From Oryzias latipes (Eukaryota; Chordata; Actinopteri; Beloniformes; Adrianichthyidae): a stretch of 64,000 bases of DNA. This document shows, piece after piece, positions 1-13,011 of this stretch. The notes beneath the pieces are model-generated. The model was not told the origin of the DNA. It did not search any database and worked only from the letters and a program-made list of their open reading frames with translations. Where the stretch lies: NCBI RefSeq assembly GCF_002234675.1, contig NC_019862.2, positions 26,858,707 through 26,922,706 on the forward strand, written 5' to 3'. Positions within the stretch are counted from its first letter, which is position 1, and every line of letters begins with the position of its first letter. The translations under genes were made by a program, and so were the position numbers.

Positions 1-360
1 TGATGCTTATCACGACTCTGCTCTTCACTCTGGTGACTCTTTTAATGGTATTTGTTCTCATCAAGGTTAGTAAAACACGAAAGGACCAAAAGCCCTGGCG
101 CTTGAGTGCATCTTTACTCGTGTGATTGCATCCCAATGACACCTAACGAGCTGAGTGCTTTCCTGCTGCAGGTGCACAGACTGTACCGCGGCGGCGGCGG
201 CAGCCTGGAGCGCGCTCAGGAAGAGTGGAGCACTGGTCTGTGGAAAAATGCTCCAGTGAGGGAAGCTGGACTCAATGCTGCTGCTCACACAGCACAAGGC
301 CCCAGTTTGCCCGAGTACCCCGCTGCCGTGCCGAGTTACCCTAACAACAGCAACTGGTAA
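1..360 (+). CDS. scamp4: Secretory carrier membrane protein, SCAMP4-like (3' end only)
   Basis: Two coding exons are visible: up to 65, ending at a GT donor, and 172-360 after a CAG acceptor, with stop TAA at 358-360. The first encodes the end of the fourth membrane segment (MLITTLLFTLVTLLMVFVLI, then K). The second encodes a cytosolic tail starting VHRLYRGGGGSLERAQEEW and ending SLPEYPAAVPSYPNNSNW. The YRG-GGS-AQ-EW pattern after the last membrane helix is typical of SCAMPs, four-helix proteins of post-Golgi and endosomal recycling membranes. The LPEYP-VPSYP ending resembles SCAMP4 more than SCAMP5 or SCAMP1, from memory of the family. The gene begins upstream of the window, so length and start cannot be judged. 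SCAMP family membership is near certain; the paralogue number is less sure. Confidence 0.85.
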
Positions 361-1380
361 TGCCTGACAATCACCCCTAGATGGCGACAGGTGATCTGCC
401 ATTTCCCCTGTGCTTGGAGAAGCAGCAGTGGGTGCGTCTTAAATCAGAGGAAAGGAGAACTAAAGAAGTTATGGCAGGTTTGCTTCCAGAGTTCATTTGA
501 AGAAAAAAAAAAAAAAAAAGTGCCATTCCATTTAAACTTTGTTTACAAAAAGTTCGTAAGAACAGATGAGGATGGTTCTCTCTGGTTAAAGAACAGATTA
601 ATTTTGGAAGGTTTTATGTTTTTCAGATAATTAATTGGAATTTCAAATAGAAGAGTGAACCATTACATATGTGTATAGAGCATGTGCCTTATGGAAGTCA
701 AAAGTGCTGAATTCTAGGTGTGTTCATGAATTTTTTTTTAAACCACCTACTGCTATGCTGCAACTGTTTGCTTCTGTTCCAACTTTGTTTTTGATATTTC
801 TTTCTCAATTCCCACCTGCAGCTCACCTATATGTTTTAATATGTCCCCATACATCATGCATGTGAAAAATGTCTTGCCTTAACAAATGCAGCTTTTTTTT
901 GGTGAAATTAGATATATGCTTCAGTGAAGCAACTCTTCTTTATTTTACTGATGTGCCAAAAAACACACCTCTTTCTATTTTGATACTGGAGCAGGTCACA
1001 CCCAAAGTAGACGGCGTGCTTTAGTCTCAGCTTGAGTTTTTACCGTTTTATTTTTTCTGGAGCCTCCTGCTTGGCTTTGAGAAGTCTGAGCCGGGCTGAG
1101 AAATCACCACATCGACTGTTCTTGGTGTCATTACTATCTCTGCATGTACGTTTTTCTTTTTTTTCTTTTCTTATGTGGGGCACGACTCGCCTGTCAAAGC
1201 TTGTGAGGTTTAAACCCGGACTAAGAGAAAAAGAAATATTCACTACCCTTTATCTTGTTACTAAAGTGTCTTTTGTGGCCGACTGCCAAATTTAAAATCA
1301 CGTTTTTTCTGTAATTTTGCCAGTGACACTAACTGATACTAATGTGACATTTAAATATTGCAAGATTTCAATAAAACATT
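361..1380 (+). other. scamp4: scamp4 3' UTR
   Basis: This non-coding stretch follows the scamp4 stop. It is AT-rich, has no convincing long reading frame, and holds a canonical AATAAA at 1370-1375. That makes about 1.0 kb of 3' UTR the simplest reading. The cleavage site is inferred. Confidence 0.6.
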
Positions 1381-1929
1381 GTTGTTCACATCACCTTTGT
1401 GTTGCGTGATTTATGATGTTGAAGTGAGAGAATTTATCCAACAAGGAGCTTTTGGTTAGAATTGTATCCAATAGTTTTCTGCCAGTAAAAGCATTATACT
1501 TTTTAGTGCACGTGTAATTAAGACTTTTATCTTTTTCCTTTATAACACCTCACTACAGCTTAATAGAGATCAGTCATCTAGGGGGAAAAAGCGACTCTTA
1601 AGAGCTAAGACAGCGAATTTTGTACATGTGGGTTGAAAGAATTTGATTTTATTCAAAAGAACAGTTAAACTTTGATAGTTTAAATCTTTTTGTGTTCTCT
1701 CCCATAACTTTGTTTAAAAAAAAGGGGCATATTTGAAACATCAGCTTAAGTTGCTGAACTTTACAGGTGACATTCTTTTAAGAAAATGATTTTTTTTTTA
1801 ATTGTTTGTAATGATTCAAATAGATACCAGAGCAGAGGTATTGTAGGGTGGTGTTGATGGAAAGGCTTTAAAAGAAAAAAAAAAGTAAAATACAGATTTT
1901 CTAGATTCTGCAATGAACTTTCTTAAACA
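1381..1929. other. Intergenic, no gene seen
   Basis: AT-rich sequence between the scamp4 polyadenylation signal and a SINE. I see no exon, RNA gene or recognisable element here. Confidence 0.5.
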
Positions 1930-2186
1930 AAAATGGTGAATGGCGTTTACATATATAGTCCTTTAGAAGGCCCAAAGCGCTTTCTGGGTTAGGTCCCATG
2001 CGCACACACATTCACACACTGACGGTGGCTCCGCTGCCGAACACATGGCACCAACCTGTAAACGCCAGGAGCAATGAGGTTCAGTGTCTTGCGTTATTCA
2101 CTTTGGGTGGACAAGGAGGGAGCTGAACCTGCAGTCTTCCAATCAGAGGTTGACCACTCTACCTTTGCACCATGGCCACCCCACCC
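1930..2186 (-). mobile_element. tRNA-derived SINE copy
   Basis: This is one of three copies of the same repeat; the others are at 33725-33998 (+) and 52253-52516 (-). Read on the minus strand it starts with a tRNA-like head carrying a degenerate A box and a B box like GCAGGTTCAGCT near 2130. It continues through a body with the shared GTGTGTGAATGTG-type segment and GCGCTTTGGG, and ends at a CGCCATT motif. Such SINEs are common in teleost genomes. The copy is diverged and is not a functional tRNA gene. Confidence 0.65.
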
Positions 2187-3033
2187 TTTTACTAAACAAA
2201 AATAAGATCATTCGTTTTATCTAATATTAGAAACCATATTAATGATCAGACACCTCAAAAAACTGCAGCATGTTGGAACTCTTGTGAAATGGATATAAAT
2301 CCATACAGACAACTGAACATAAACTAGCACTTGTATATATAAAAAACCCAACTATTTCTTTATATAAAAAACATTGTTTTAAAGTTGTAAATGTGCTGAG
2401 ATTTTCAGCAAATTCAATGAAATGTACATTCTCCAAATAATCTACATTCAAATGAGCCTTTAGGAAAAAAAAATACCGTAAATTCACGTCTGAAATGAAC
2501 CCGTGTACCTTGCCAAAAAGTGCCATGGTTACATGTTAACCCCAGATAACATTTAAGAAGAGTTGCAGTTGTTTTTTTTTTTTTCAAACACAATCAATAG
2601 ATGGTATTATTGGAGTGTGTTCACGTGTGTGCAGCAAATCAGTGCCTGACAGCACAGGTATCAACAGCTATCAGGAAACACAGCAGCACAGTTGAATCAC
2701 TGACAGTCAAACTCCAATAGAACCGTTTTGGACAGAAAAAGTCACCTTTTTCAAAGGGGTCAACGCCCTGCTAGTTTGTGTGCTTGTTTTTTTGTCTTTA
2801 CAAGATGTAAAAAAATAAATAAATAAACATATTGCAGAAATTGAACCCAAAGTTGTAAAAACGAGCTTTAAAAAACATAATAAAGCCCACTATGGTGTTC
2901 TCACAAAGAACATGAGCCCCTTTAAGAGGAAATTATTGGTAATGTAAATAGTAGTCTATTATGAATAATTTCATTATAGACTTAGCAGTAAGAAGAACCT
3001 TCTGAAGAAACCCCTCAGCCTGTGCCTCAGTAG
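2187..3033 (-). other. Probable semaphorin 3' UTR and intergenic sequence
   Basis: This lies downstream of the semaphorin stop on the minus strand. No canonical minus-strand AATAAA was found; a TATAAA variant lies near 2359-2364. The extent of the UTR is therefore uncertain, and nothing else is recognisable. Confidence 0.35.
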
Positions 3034-6000
3034 TCAAATCTCGGACTCGTCGCATATATATCCCAAACCATCCAAGCCTGAAATGTTGGCCAAGTGGTTG
3101 TCCCCGTTCACTTTGAAGTCCACACAAGAGTGATTGTTGTTGGCAATGACGGCTCCTGCCTTTGGCTCCAGGAGCTTTGTCTCTGAAGTTTTGTTCTGGC
3201 TGTGTATATACTCCCCCGACGGCCTTCTCCCCTCTCCACCACCGAGGGTTTGCACAATTCTCAGACACCTCAAGTGTTTTCGACCCCAGAACCAAAAAAT
3301 GGCCCCAAAAAGGCAGAGACAAAGCAAGGACAGCAGACCAACAGCCACCTCCAGGTGACTCACTCTGCCATTGTCTTTTCGGTTCTCAGGGAGTAACGGG
3401 CTTGGCATCACTTCCTCTGTCTTTGTTGTCAGGGTGTTGGTGTGAGTGTAGTCTGAATATTTTATCATTGTGGTCCCTGGAGTGGAAACGGCGACCACTG
3501 GGGGGGCAGGGGGAGTCTTAACGCTATAAAGAGCAATGGTCCTGCTGAACGTTCTGCTGCCTATCTGCTCTACGGAGTCACAGGTGTACAGGCCGGCATC
3601 CGACTCAGAGGCATTCAGGATGAGGAGGCCTCCGCTGTAGATGTAGTATTTGTTGTTGGCCTCTAGTGTTTGGTCAGAAAATTGCCAGTGGGCCTGTGCC
3701 AGGTTGGAGTGAAGCCTGCAAGGCAGCTGGATGTTGTTCCCAGGAACTAGGTGAAAGTCCACAGCTTCTACGGGATCTTCAAACCAAACAAAAGAGTAAT
3801 CACACAAAGATATAAAGATACAAAAGGGGTTTATACAAATATACACCCTGTTAGTTTGAATATCCATAAACCCCTATTGTAACAGTAAAACAAGATGTCC
3901 AAAACAAAAGGGCATTCAGCTCTGATCTGCTTGCTCAGCTGTTGGACAGGACAAGTAAAAAATAAAATAAAAAGAAAATCACCCAAAGACCTACTCTGTT
4001 TTGCTCAAAAACTACTTTTTACTTGTGAGTTACCCACCTACACCTATGTGGGGCGTTGACCCGCATGGATGCTGTGAGTTTTTGGATCATAGATAAAAGC
4101 AGCAGCATCTTAAGGGGAGCGCTGGTGTGTGTTGAGGTTCATGCGGCCACCTTGAGAGACTTCATGAAAATAGAACCTACGACTGTGGTGCATTTGGTAA
4201 GTGTACTGTGAAGTATTTATAAAGTTAAGTGGCAGACCCTTAAGACGTACTAGTGATGCTGTATTAGTATGACGCTGAAATCAAATAATTTTCTTCAGTA
4301 AAGTGCGAGCACTGGCCTTACAGACTTACTTACTGACCGCATGCGAATGCTGCGCAGACTGGGTGTGCAGGTGATTCCTATGCACCTGTAGGATTACCAC
4401 ACAATCTACGTTCTGAATGCTTAATTTCCACATTTCTAACAGTCAGACTGCATGCAGGAAACACACACTTATGATGGAAACAGCACTTACAGCCCCTTTG
4501 TGCAGTGTGTAGGATTGGGGGGGATAAAAATCTGTAAGAAATGCCTGTGTCTTACCAACTTCCCCCTTACTTTACCCCTATTATTTTGTATAAATGTTCA
4601 AAACGACCTGTCAACCACAGCATGCCCGTAAAAAAATGCAAATTTTCCCTCTTGGTGCTGGCAGAGCGGCCTACGACTTTAATATTTTGTGCGGACCACC
4701 TGCGTTCAAGTTTGTCCATTTTTCACCTGGCGACAGCCCATATCCACCCATAAGGGGAGTTGTCACTTAAGCTTTATGGATTTCATGAAAAAATGCAAAT
4801 GAGCCCACCTGGTGCAGGACATTCCGACACGTCTCCCTCCTCCAGACTCTGCACCATATTCTTGGAGGAGGAAGACAAGCTGTGGACCCGGGAGCACTGC
4901 TCAGAGGAGGTATCCCAGGCACAGTAGGGATCCCTGGAAAGGACGCAGTCCACACAACTCTCGTAGCGACCACAGTTACTGACTGGCATCTGGATGACAC
5001 TGCTGTCTGAGCCCGCATACAGTTGGCCCTGTAATCAAATAACATCTTTAGCAAAAATGATGCTTTGATGTTTAGACTTCAATTTAAAATCAGACGAAAA
5101 CCCAACCATGACTGAAGGGATAAAAAATGTTGGTGACTTGTAACGACAGACACAGCAACTCCACTAAATGTCTTCAATTTACATAAAAACTTCTTCTGGG
5201 AGAATTCAAATATTAACTTCTTTGGCAAGTCCTGCTGGTACAGGTTTTGTGTTTCTGAAATGCATCCAGTGCAAACTGAAGTTTTGCTGCAGATGGAGCA
5301 AGACTGTTATAATTACCATACACTACCTTTGGGCAGCAGTGCCTAAATGTGTCCAGGCTTTTGATTTGACAATTAACACCTGACCCGTTAATACATCCAC
5401 TGGCTGAACAATAAACTCTACCATGTAATAAAAACAGAGAGGAGGATCATGGGAATGAACTTAAACAAAACTGATCCCCCTTTGATCCAGCATTTGTAGA
5501 TAACACTCCAGGATCCAAATGATATCCTAGAACCCCAGAGATCCCTAGCCTGAGAATACCAGTTGGATTTGCTGTTTTTTCTAAACACTTTTCTATAAGC
5601 GCAAACTGGGTGTCTTAACATCTAGGCCCACAGCATGATTTCTAATGTGTACTCAAAGATGCACTAACATTTTATGGCACAGTATTGGAACGTATTGGAG
5701 CCCGAGTGCCCAGAGGCTACTGATAGTTATTCGGTGAATACCTTGCTAGATGAGAGACGCAGGATGCCGACAGGCTCAGGGCTTTCGAGCACTTGAATCT
5801 CCTCAATGATTAACATCTCTCCAGCGTAGTTGACAGCTTTCTGGATAAATCCATTTTCTGATGTGGAGACCAAAAAGAATGCACAAAATGAGAACCACAC
5901 AGACAACCTTACAGTTCTCATGTGTATTAAATGTTTTGACACCAGAGTAAAAAGTTTTGATTTTTTAGACAGATGATGTACCAGTAATAGTTTAGCAACA

Positions 6001-9000
6001 GCTTTGCTCAGTTTAAGTTCTTAGTGTGGCATAAAGTGTCAAGTTTTTTTTTGTTAGCTTCATCGTATGCTTTTCTGCGTTTAATGCCTTAGTCACAACT
6101 GCCCCTACAGGTGGATATGGGCTTTCTGGGAGGGAAAATGGTCACATTTGCACGGGGCCCACAGGAAATATCAAATTCATAAACCACTCTGTGGGGCGAA
6201 TATGTTCATGCACATTTTTTCTATTAGCATGCTGCAGGCGACAGGTCATGGTGGACGCTTAAACAACAAATAGGGGTAAGTAAGGGTGAAGTAGGTGAGA
6301 CGCAGGCGTGTGATAAAGATTTTTTTTATTTTTTTAATCCCCCTGAAACCTGTGCACTAACTGCAGTAGTGCTTTTCAATTAATGAGTGCACGCCCTTTG
6401 CGTACTCTGAGCTTGCAGCACGACTGTTGTGAATCAGGAAATTAGACAACCAGAGGGTAGTTTCTGTGTTCATCCTATGGAGTCCTACAGGCACAAGTGT
6501 ATCACGTTCACACCCGTGCTGTTATTAAGTCGCCAGTGCTTGCAACTTACTAATTAGTAGAGTGGAGCGTAAGGGCATTACATGACAGCATCACCTGTAC
6601 GTCAAAAGTCTTTGTAACTTACATTATCACCAATACTTCACAATACATTTACCACAAGCATGACAATGGTACGTTCCATTTTCATGACATCCCTTAGTGG
6701 GGTTACATGAGTCTCAAGGGAACTGCAAGACACACTTGCACTCTCTTGAAGATGTGATTCCTCCTCTACGACTCTCCAAGGGCCCAGACAACCCAAAAAC
6801 CCTTAGCAACTGTACGGGCCACCCCTCGTACGTCAGCATGTGACTAAGGCATACATCGGAGCTAAGCAATGTAATGTTAATGCATTTTTACCAGTGCCAA
6901 TGAACATGACATGATACGTCTGTTGGTTCAGTGCAGTCACGCTGTCCACCACAATCCGGGTCAGCAAAGGTCCCTTCTTCAGCAGAAGCGGTCTGCCCGT
7001 CACTGGACTGACGGCGTCGTCCATCAGGGGTCGGTCCCTGACAAACTGCAGGGTTTTGTCTGGAAGCTGCCGCGACTCATTCACCCCCATTTTACGCGCC
7101 ACATTGTTGATGCACTGAAATGTATGACAGCAGTTTAGATTTAAATAAACCTTTCAGTGTCTCATGTTTAGCTATGTTGAGAACAAACTCTCTAAACCCA
7201 CCGCTCCTGGTCTTGGGACTGGCACCTCCCCAGTGTACATCACCCACTTGTCCTGAGATGACTCCACAGCGGCACGGGTCTTAAACTTTCCCTCATTGAA
7301 AATGTTTCTAATATCAGAAATGCTGTACGCACACACTGCAGACACCTGAGACAGGCCTCTGGAAGCATAGCAACACAGGTTTATAGTTAAGCAAACACAA
7401 ACAAAGGCAAAAACATCTATTTAAAAAGCTGCTGACTCATTATCCCCTTTATCATTTAATGTTAATGTCCACGTCGCCACAGATCTAATAGTAAACACTT
7501 ACGACTGTGGTGTGAAGATACCATAAAATACACTTTTTCTCCAGTCATTGTGCTTCATCAGGAAAACATCCTGGACAATAAGGGGCAGGCTGGGTTCAGG
7601 GAGAGAACAATCCAGACGAGCTTTCAGGAACGACGTCCATTTCCTCTGCAGCGTCCGCTGGCCGCCCATGTCTCCCTACACTCAAAACACACGTTGATTA
7701 ACACATGTTTCCCCAAAACCCCACATACAGGGGTTTAAATCTGTTACTTTTAATCATACCTTGCAGACACGAGCCACCCGTGACACTTTGACTTTAGTGT
7801 AAAAGTCATATTCCACAGCGTTCTCACTGAAGATGAAATACACTTTGTCGTCATCGCCGTCAGGACTGTCAAGACTCTCGCCAACAATGTCCATGAAGAC
7901 GAAGTTTGGCTCTGAAATAGCAAAACATAAGAAAAAAAGAAAGAAACCATCACAAAAGTGTGGAGCTGCATGATATTTAAAAAGGTCTATTTTTGCAGAA
8001 GAGGAACTCACCATTGAGCCAGAAATATTTAAAGTCACTGCGAAGAGCTGCTGAGCTGGAGCTACGCAGAATCACAGGCTCAGAGCCCAAGAAATTGATG
8101 GATGTAGCAGAATACAGGTCACTTCCTGTCAGGGAGGACCAAGAAAGGATTAAACATTCCTGGAAATACATTACTCAGATTTAGTTAAAACAATAAAGCC
8201 TTTATGTGCTCACTTATCGACTAAGCAGGTTTGGTTGACTACTTATACTGCTGTAATGATGGAGCAGGTGAGGTTTATCAGGTGATCTCTGTAGTGTATT
8301 TGGAATATGGTGAAATGTCCACACAGAGAACATTCAGCGGTTTTCTGCTTTTGTTCTCTTTGGCAACAAAACCAGACACTCACCGACCATGAGGGAGGAG
8401 TATCTCTGAAAGGGATCAAAAGGACACTTCCCCTTTCCCTCCTCTGGCTTTCCCTTCAGCAAAAGCTGCCCATTAGCAAATGTCTGTGGGATTTAAGGAG
8501 ATTAACAGAAAAGTAAGCTGTTGGATCATTCTTGAGCTTAAAACTGAAGTCAGTAATTAATGCAAAAGCTAAACAGTATTGGATTATTTATTCTAGCTGC
8601 ACTGGACTCAGCTGCATGGAAAGCCTGGGGCTTTAAGGTCTTCTATTAGTCATAGACTGTGCTACATGATACAAGCATGATGCAGCTGTAGTCAGGCTTC
8701 CGTTTATTCCACTGCACTACAGCGAATCTCCTGTGTCAGTTCAATTACCCATCTTCTGTGTGATAAGGCTGCACTCTTCCTCTGTGAACCAAGACCAACA
8801 CGGTTTTCTCCATTTATGGAGCTCTAACTTGTTGTTTGTGGGTTGTTGTTTTTTTTGTTTTTTTTGCATCACATTGTAGCAGCGTTTTAATCTGGGAGCA
8901 ACATTAATCTCACTCCAAAAACCATCCACTTGCAACCTGGAAAACAAATCCAGATGCCGTCTCATTTCATTGGAGGAACTGCCAGAAGTGGTTCTTTGTG

Positions 9001-12000
9001 ATTTCTTAGAAGTATTTTTTTAATGCAGTTTGAATATTCAGATCTATCCATCTCCATACCCAAATATTGTAATGTAAATGTTTTTTTTGGTCAGTAAAAA
9101 TATTAAAAGAAGTCAGTTGCCTGTTCTGACACAAAAAGTTGTTTTAAGGTTTTGCAGATGCAGGTAAAAATAGTTAAAGTAGACAAACAAGCATTTCAAG
9201 ATGTACAAAAACGTTTTCCAAACTAAAGTAAGAAACAACACATATAATCTTGGGAACACATAAAAGGTAAAGGGACCTAATAGTTTTATATAAACATTAA
9301 TATTAGACCATAACTCACACATTTAACAGAGGGGAGAGGTTCTACACAGACGAATAAATTCAGAGACATATTTGTCTAATGAATATTTGAACATTTAACT
9401 CAAGTAACAAAGACAAGTAAGGTGATGGATTTTGTGTGCGATTGTTTTTTTTAAATAATTATACAAATTAAGTCAGTTGTCTTGTTTTTAAGTTATCTAT
9501 TTTCGATTAGTGTTAGCATGAATTGGAGTGTACCAAAGTTCATATGTTCATATATGTATAAAAATAAATAAACTGTGTTTTATTGAACTCCTGGCTTTAC
9601 CAAAAAGACGCAAAACCAACTTTTTGAAATTTAATGAAAACAATTTTTTATTTCTATGAAGAATAAAAAAGGAAAATAAATTGACACACTCACCAAATAA
9701 TCACAGACTGGACTAAAAGCATATGTGCCACAAACGTAAATTGTAGTGTCATTTATGGTGTGCAGGGTTCGAATGTAGTTACGGCATTCCACCTGCAATG
9801 TGATCCAGCAGAGAGAACGCCAAGGTCAGAGTTTTGTTAGCTTAGTCCCAAAAACACAAACATACCACACACGTACAATGACAGCACACACTGCCAAACA
9901 CTGAGCAGTGGGCCTAAAGGTCAAGGGTGCTTTTTCTTCTCATGCCTTTATTTGAGCATCTACTACGCAGCTTAGCCCTTCAAAGGGATTGCTGTAAAGC
10001 CAAAAAAACACAAAAATTCCCAGATAAATTATTTACTGCGAGAAATACACTGTAGGGTCAAACAAAGCATTTTGGGGGTTTACCAGATCCTTTGAGGAGC
10101 TGTGGTTATAAAACGGATTACACAAACCTCAGCTTGTTTACCCTTGTAGGTGCAATCCGTCTGCTTCACCTCAGTCACAGGCCAGTATACCTGCAGGAAG
10201 AGATTTACAAGAACTATTCAAAAACAGAGTTATGATGATGCAGCCATGCAGAAGTAGTCTGTTCACGCCATCATGACATTTAACAAAGTTAAGAGAAAAA
10301 CACCTCAACACTAGAAAACTGGTACATCTGCATGTGAATGTTAACATAGCCCTGTGATTTGAAAAATGCTTAAATAGGTTTAAACATGTTTAAATGTGCT
10401 TGAATAGTTTAAAATGAATGATGCAAAATAATGTATGTTCTTTGTTGATAAAAAACAACAATTGTTGCATCCATGAATATGGTTATTTACGCTTTTAAAA
10501 TGTTTTTACTTTTAAAATACAAAACAAAAATGATTTTTTTTAAAAATCAGTTGTCTTTTTTGAACAATATATATAGGGAAACCTACTAATTTATTTTTAA
10601 AGATCAATAATAATTGAAAAAATTGAAAAGTTAGATTTTTTTAACCTATTTCTAGGAACATTTTCACAGCCATGTTTTTTTTTCTTCTAACATTCAGTTT
10701 TGGCCATGATTAGCCAAATTTAAAAGAGTGCTAAAACAGCTGTTCGGTTATTTTGGACACGACAGGTTTTATGCAAATGCATTACATGGTGATTTGGACT
10801 AACGATAGAAAACAACACTGTGATAAACAAGAGCGTTTTGTCATTGGAAGCAGCGACCAATGTTAAAAAATACAAACACTATGGAAATTAATTTGTTGTT
10901 GAATACTGCCTTTTTCACATGAAGCAGAGGGTATCTTGTGCTTTGTTTCCTGGTTTTTTTAGGCTAAAGGGGAGGGAAAATGTACCAATGAGAAAAATTC
11001 AAACTTTAATTTTTTCAATGGCCAATCCACAAAACTCAGTTTTATATTAAAGGAAAAAAAAGTTGAGTTGTGTTTGTCCATTTTCCCTTACCCTTGTTAT
11101 TCAGAAGTTTCATCAAACAGCAGCAGTGCCACTAACATTTGTTCCTGCCCACACAACATGAGTATAACTGTAACCACTCTGGTAAGCTCACATAGGTCTG
11201 TTAGTTATTTCCAAATGTGTTGCTGGATCAGCTGAAACCAACTTTTAAAAAATATGAGACTGGAATAATTTTTCAGAGGGGAACATGTATTACTTTTTAG
11301 AATGAATCGTAAAATAAATTTTTAGCAAACAGCGACCTGCCCCAATGGTGGCCTCTGTCTGGCAGATAATTACATTTAAAGGTAGATAGTTTGTATTATT
11401 CTAAAAGCCTTCCTATTGGTCTTTTAATTATGATTATGCAATTTTTTTTAGCAAAAAAAAAAAAAAACGTAGTTTATGCAGAGCGGTAGGATTTAGTCAG
11501 AAATTTGTTTCTGAGTTGCTGCTGTGTTGCTGACGCTGAGTCGTGTCAGAAGCAACCCTGCAGCCCTTCCTCTCTCTGTTCACACTCTCTCCAGCTAGCT
11601 TACAGTACCTGACACTCCCAACCTAACATTACAGGTCCAACAAAGAATGGTGAGCAATGTCGGCGCTATCTCACCATGCAGTTTGGAGCCAGATAAAAGC
11701 TCAAACGAGGAAAACGAAGACGTACATGAAGCTTTTTGTCTGCAAGTGGAAGCATCAGAATGGAGCGGAGCAGGGAAGTTGTGGCCTGCCGACTCTAGAC
11801 TCAACGTCAAAAATACAAGCTTTTTCCAACTGCTTTTTTTCCCTCTGCTCCTCATTCACAACGATTTCAAAAAGAAATTCTCAGAAATGCAATATAACAA
11901 ATAATTTTCATTATATATGTCCTCCATCATCACAAAAATTCCACGAGAACATGTTAAAAATGCCAAAAACATATTTATTAGAGTAGATCTTTAAGGGGTG

Positions 12001-13011
12001 GATCAAGGTTTTAGTTTTTGGACCTTTGCTGATTTGCATTTATATAAATGTCTCACGATTTTGTTTATTGTAGTTACTTTCCTGCCAAGTGGTAAAAAGT
12101 CTATGAATAAATAGTTGCATTTTGTCATATGTGTTTTTGGTTTGCTGGACCAAAAAAAATGCTTTTTGTTTTTTTATGAAATTCGTCCAGTTTTTCATTG
12201 GACAATCATTATGTCCACTTAAAATGCTAAGTTTATGAATGAAAATAAGTCTAAGGTTGTAAAGGAAAGCATAATATTTATATTTTTTCTTTTGGTTTTC
12301 TTGTGTAAGAGAAAGTTTAATTACTTTAAGATTAAAAAATGTATATTTTTGAGTATTATCCCCCTAGCAAAACTCCTTTTGAATTTAAGGAAAGTTCCAA
12401 TTTTAAGACAAAAAGAGTAAATGATTACCGAATAAAATTATTTGACTGCAGGAAAACAACTACATTTTAGAAAGAACATTGAATCTTTTTGATAGGACTA
12501 CTGACAGTTGCTTACCCAAGATTTTTTGGTAGAAATGTTGTTGATATCCAGAGCAAAGATGGCCTCTCTTGCCCCGATGAGCACCACACCCAGGTCATCT
12601 CTGAGCTGCATGGTTGTGTAGTTAAAGATGTTGTCTTCTCTGAACACCTTCAGATCATCTGCCCAGAAAAATCTGCATTACCGCTACGCTCACTCAAGCT
12701 CAAAACCATCTTCAGCCAAATGCTCCCACAGCCAAAAACAGCAAAATGCAAATTTACACCAAAGCAAACGGTTTTCTTTTCAATATACCGTACTTGATCA
12801 TATAGAACACCCCCCCCCCCCATACACAAATGCAATGATGCACAGATGTTAAACTATTCAAATGTTAGTGATGTCATATGACGGGAAGACTTTGTGACTT
12901 ACTGGGATGTAGGATGGTGTTTCTTGGGACACCGTAGTGGTTATGGAGTGCACCACACCAAACACAAAGCATCAATCTACAGACGATGCTGAGAGTCGGC
13001 AGAAGAGACAT
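3034..13011 (-). CDS. Class 4 semaphorin, transmembrane (possibly sema4e)
   Basis: Thirteen coding exons on the minus strand: 13011-12903, 12658-12516, 10190-10128, 9792-9694, 8483-8384, 8125-8012, 7911-7760, 7675-7503, 7358-7202, 7114-6892, 5857-5742, 5028-4809, 3776-3034. All have GT/AG borders, phases match, and the sum is 2412 nt (803 aa). Start is [10 protein letters not shown] with a hydrophobic signal peptide. The Sema domain (about 40-490) has [10 protein letters not shown] and conserved cysteines. A PSI domain follows (about 499-552, [16 protein letters not shown]), then one Ig domain with cysteines near 576 and 622, a TM helix near 699-720 and an 83-residue tail. Sema-PSI-Ig-TM without thrombospondin repeats defines class 4: plexin ligands that act at cell surfaces in guidance and immune contacts. 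The tail ends ESEI, a class I PDZ-ligand pattern. The subtype is not certain; fish sema4e is my best guess. Upstream noncoding exons are likely. Confidence 0.94.
4010..4770 (+). mobile_element. DNA-transposon-like repeat, copy 1 (inverted partner at 6086-6848)
   Basis: This intronic segment matches, in opposite orientation, the segment at 6086-6848 through many shared blocks. Examples are the GTACTGTGAAGTATT region near 4203, GTGATGCTGTA near 4252, CACCTGTAGGA near 4384, GACCTGTC near 4607 and CCCATATCCACC near 4737. This copy is the more decayed of the two and its left border is uncertain. It lies between the last exon and the PSI exon of the semaphorin. Confidence 0.55.
6086..6848 (-). mobile_element. 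DNA-transposon-like repeat, copy 2
   Basis: This is the inverted partner of the repeat at 4010-4770. Its ends are complementary: GCCTTAGTCAC near 6086 and GTGACTAAGGC near 6838-6848, so it looks like a small DNA transposon with short terminal inverted repeats. The flanks offer at most AT as target duplication. The right end stops about 44 bp from the exon boundary at 6892. The class is undetermined. Confidence 0.55.
11420..11990 (-). mobile_element. MITE of the GTCCCACTCC family, carrying a P2RX7-like reading-frame remnant
   Basis: Related to the copies at 27275-27812, 36020-36300, 46470-46745, 48283-48880, 55607-56093 and 60731-61280. Inside, on the plus strand from 11647, an open frame reads [16 protein letters not shown] and then SSNEENEDV. 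The same frame recurs in other copies (see 60731-61280). It lies in the large semaphorin intron between 10190 and 12516. The ends are worn and no clear target duplication is visible. Confidence 0.6.
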
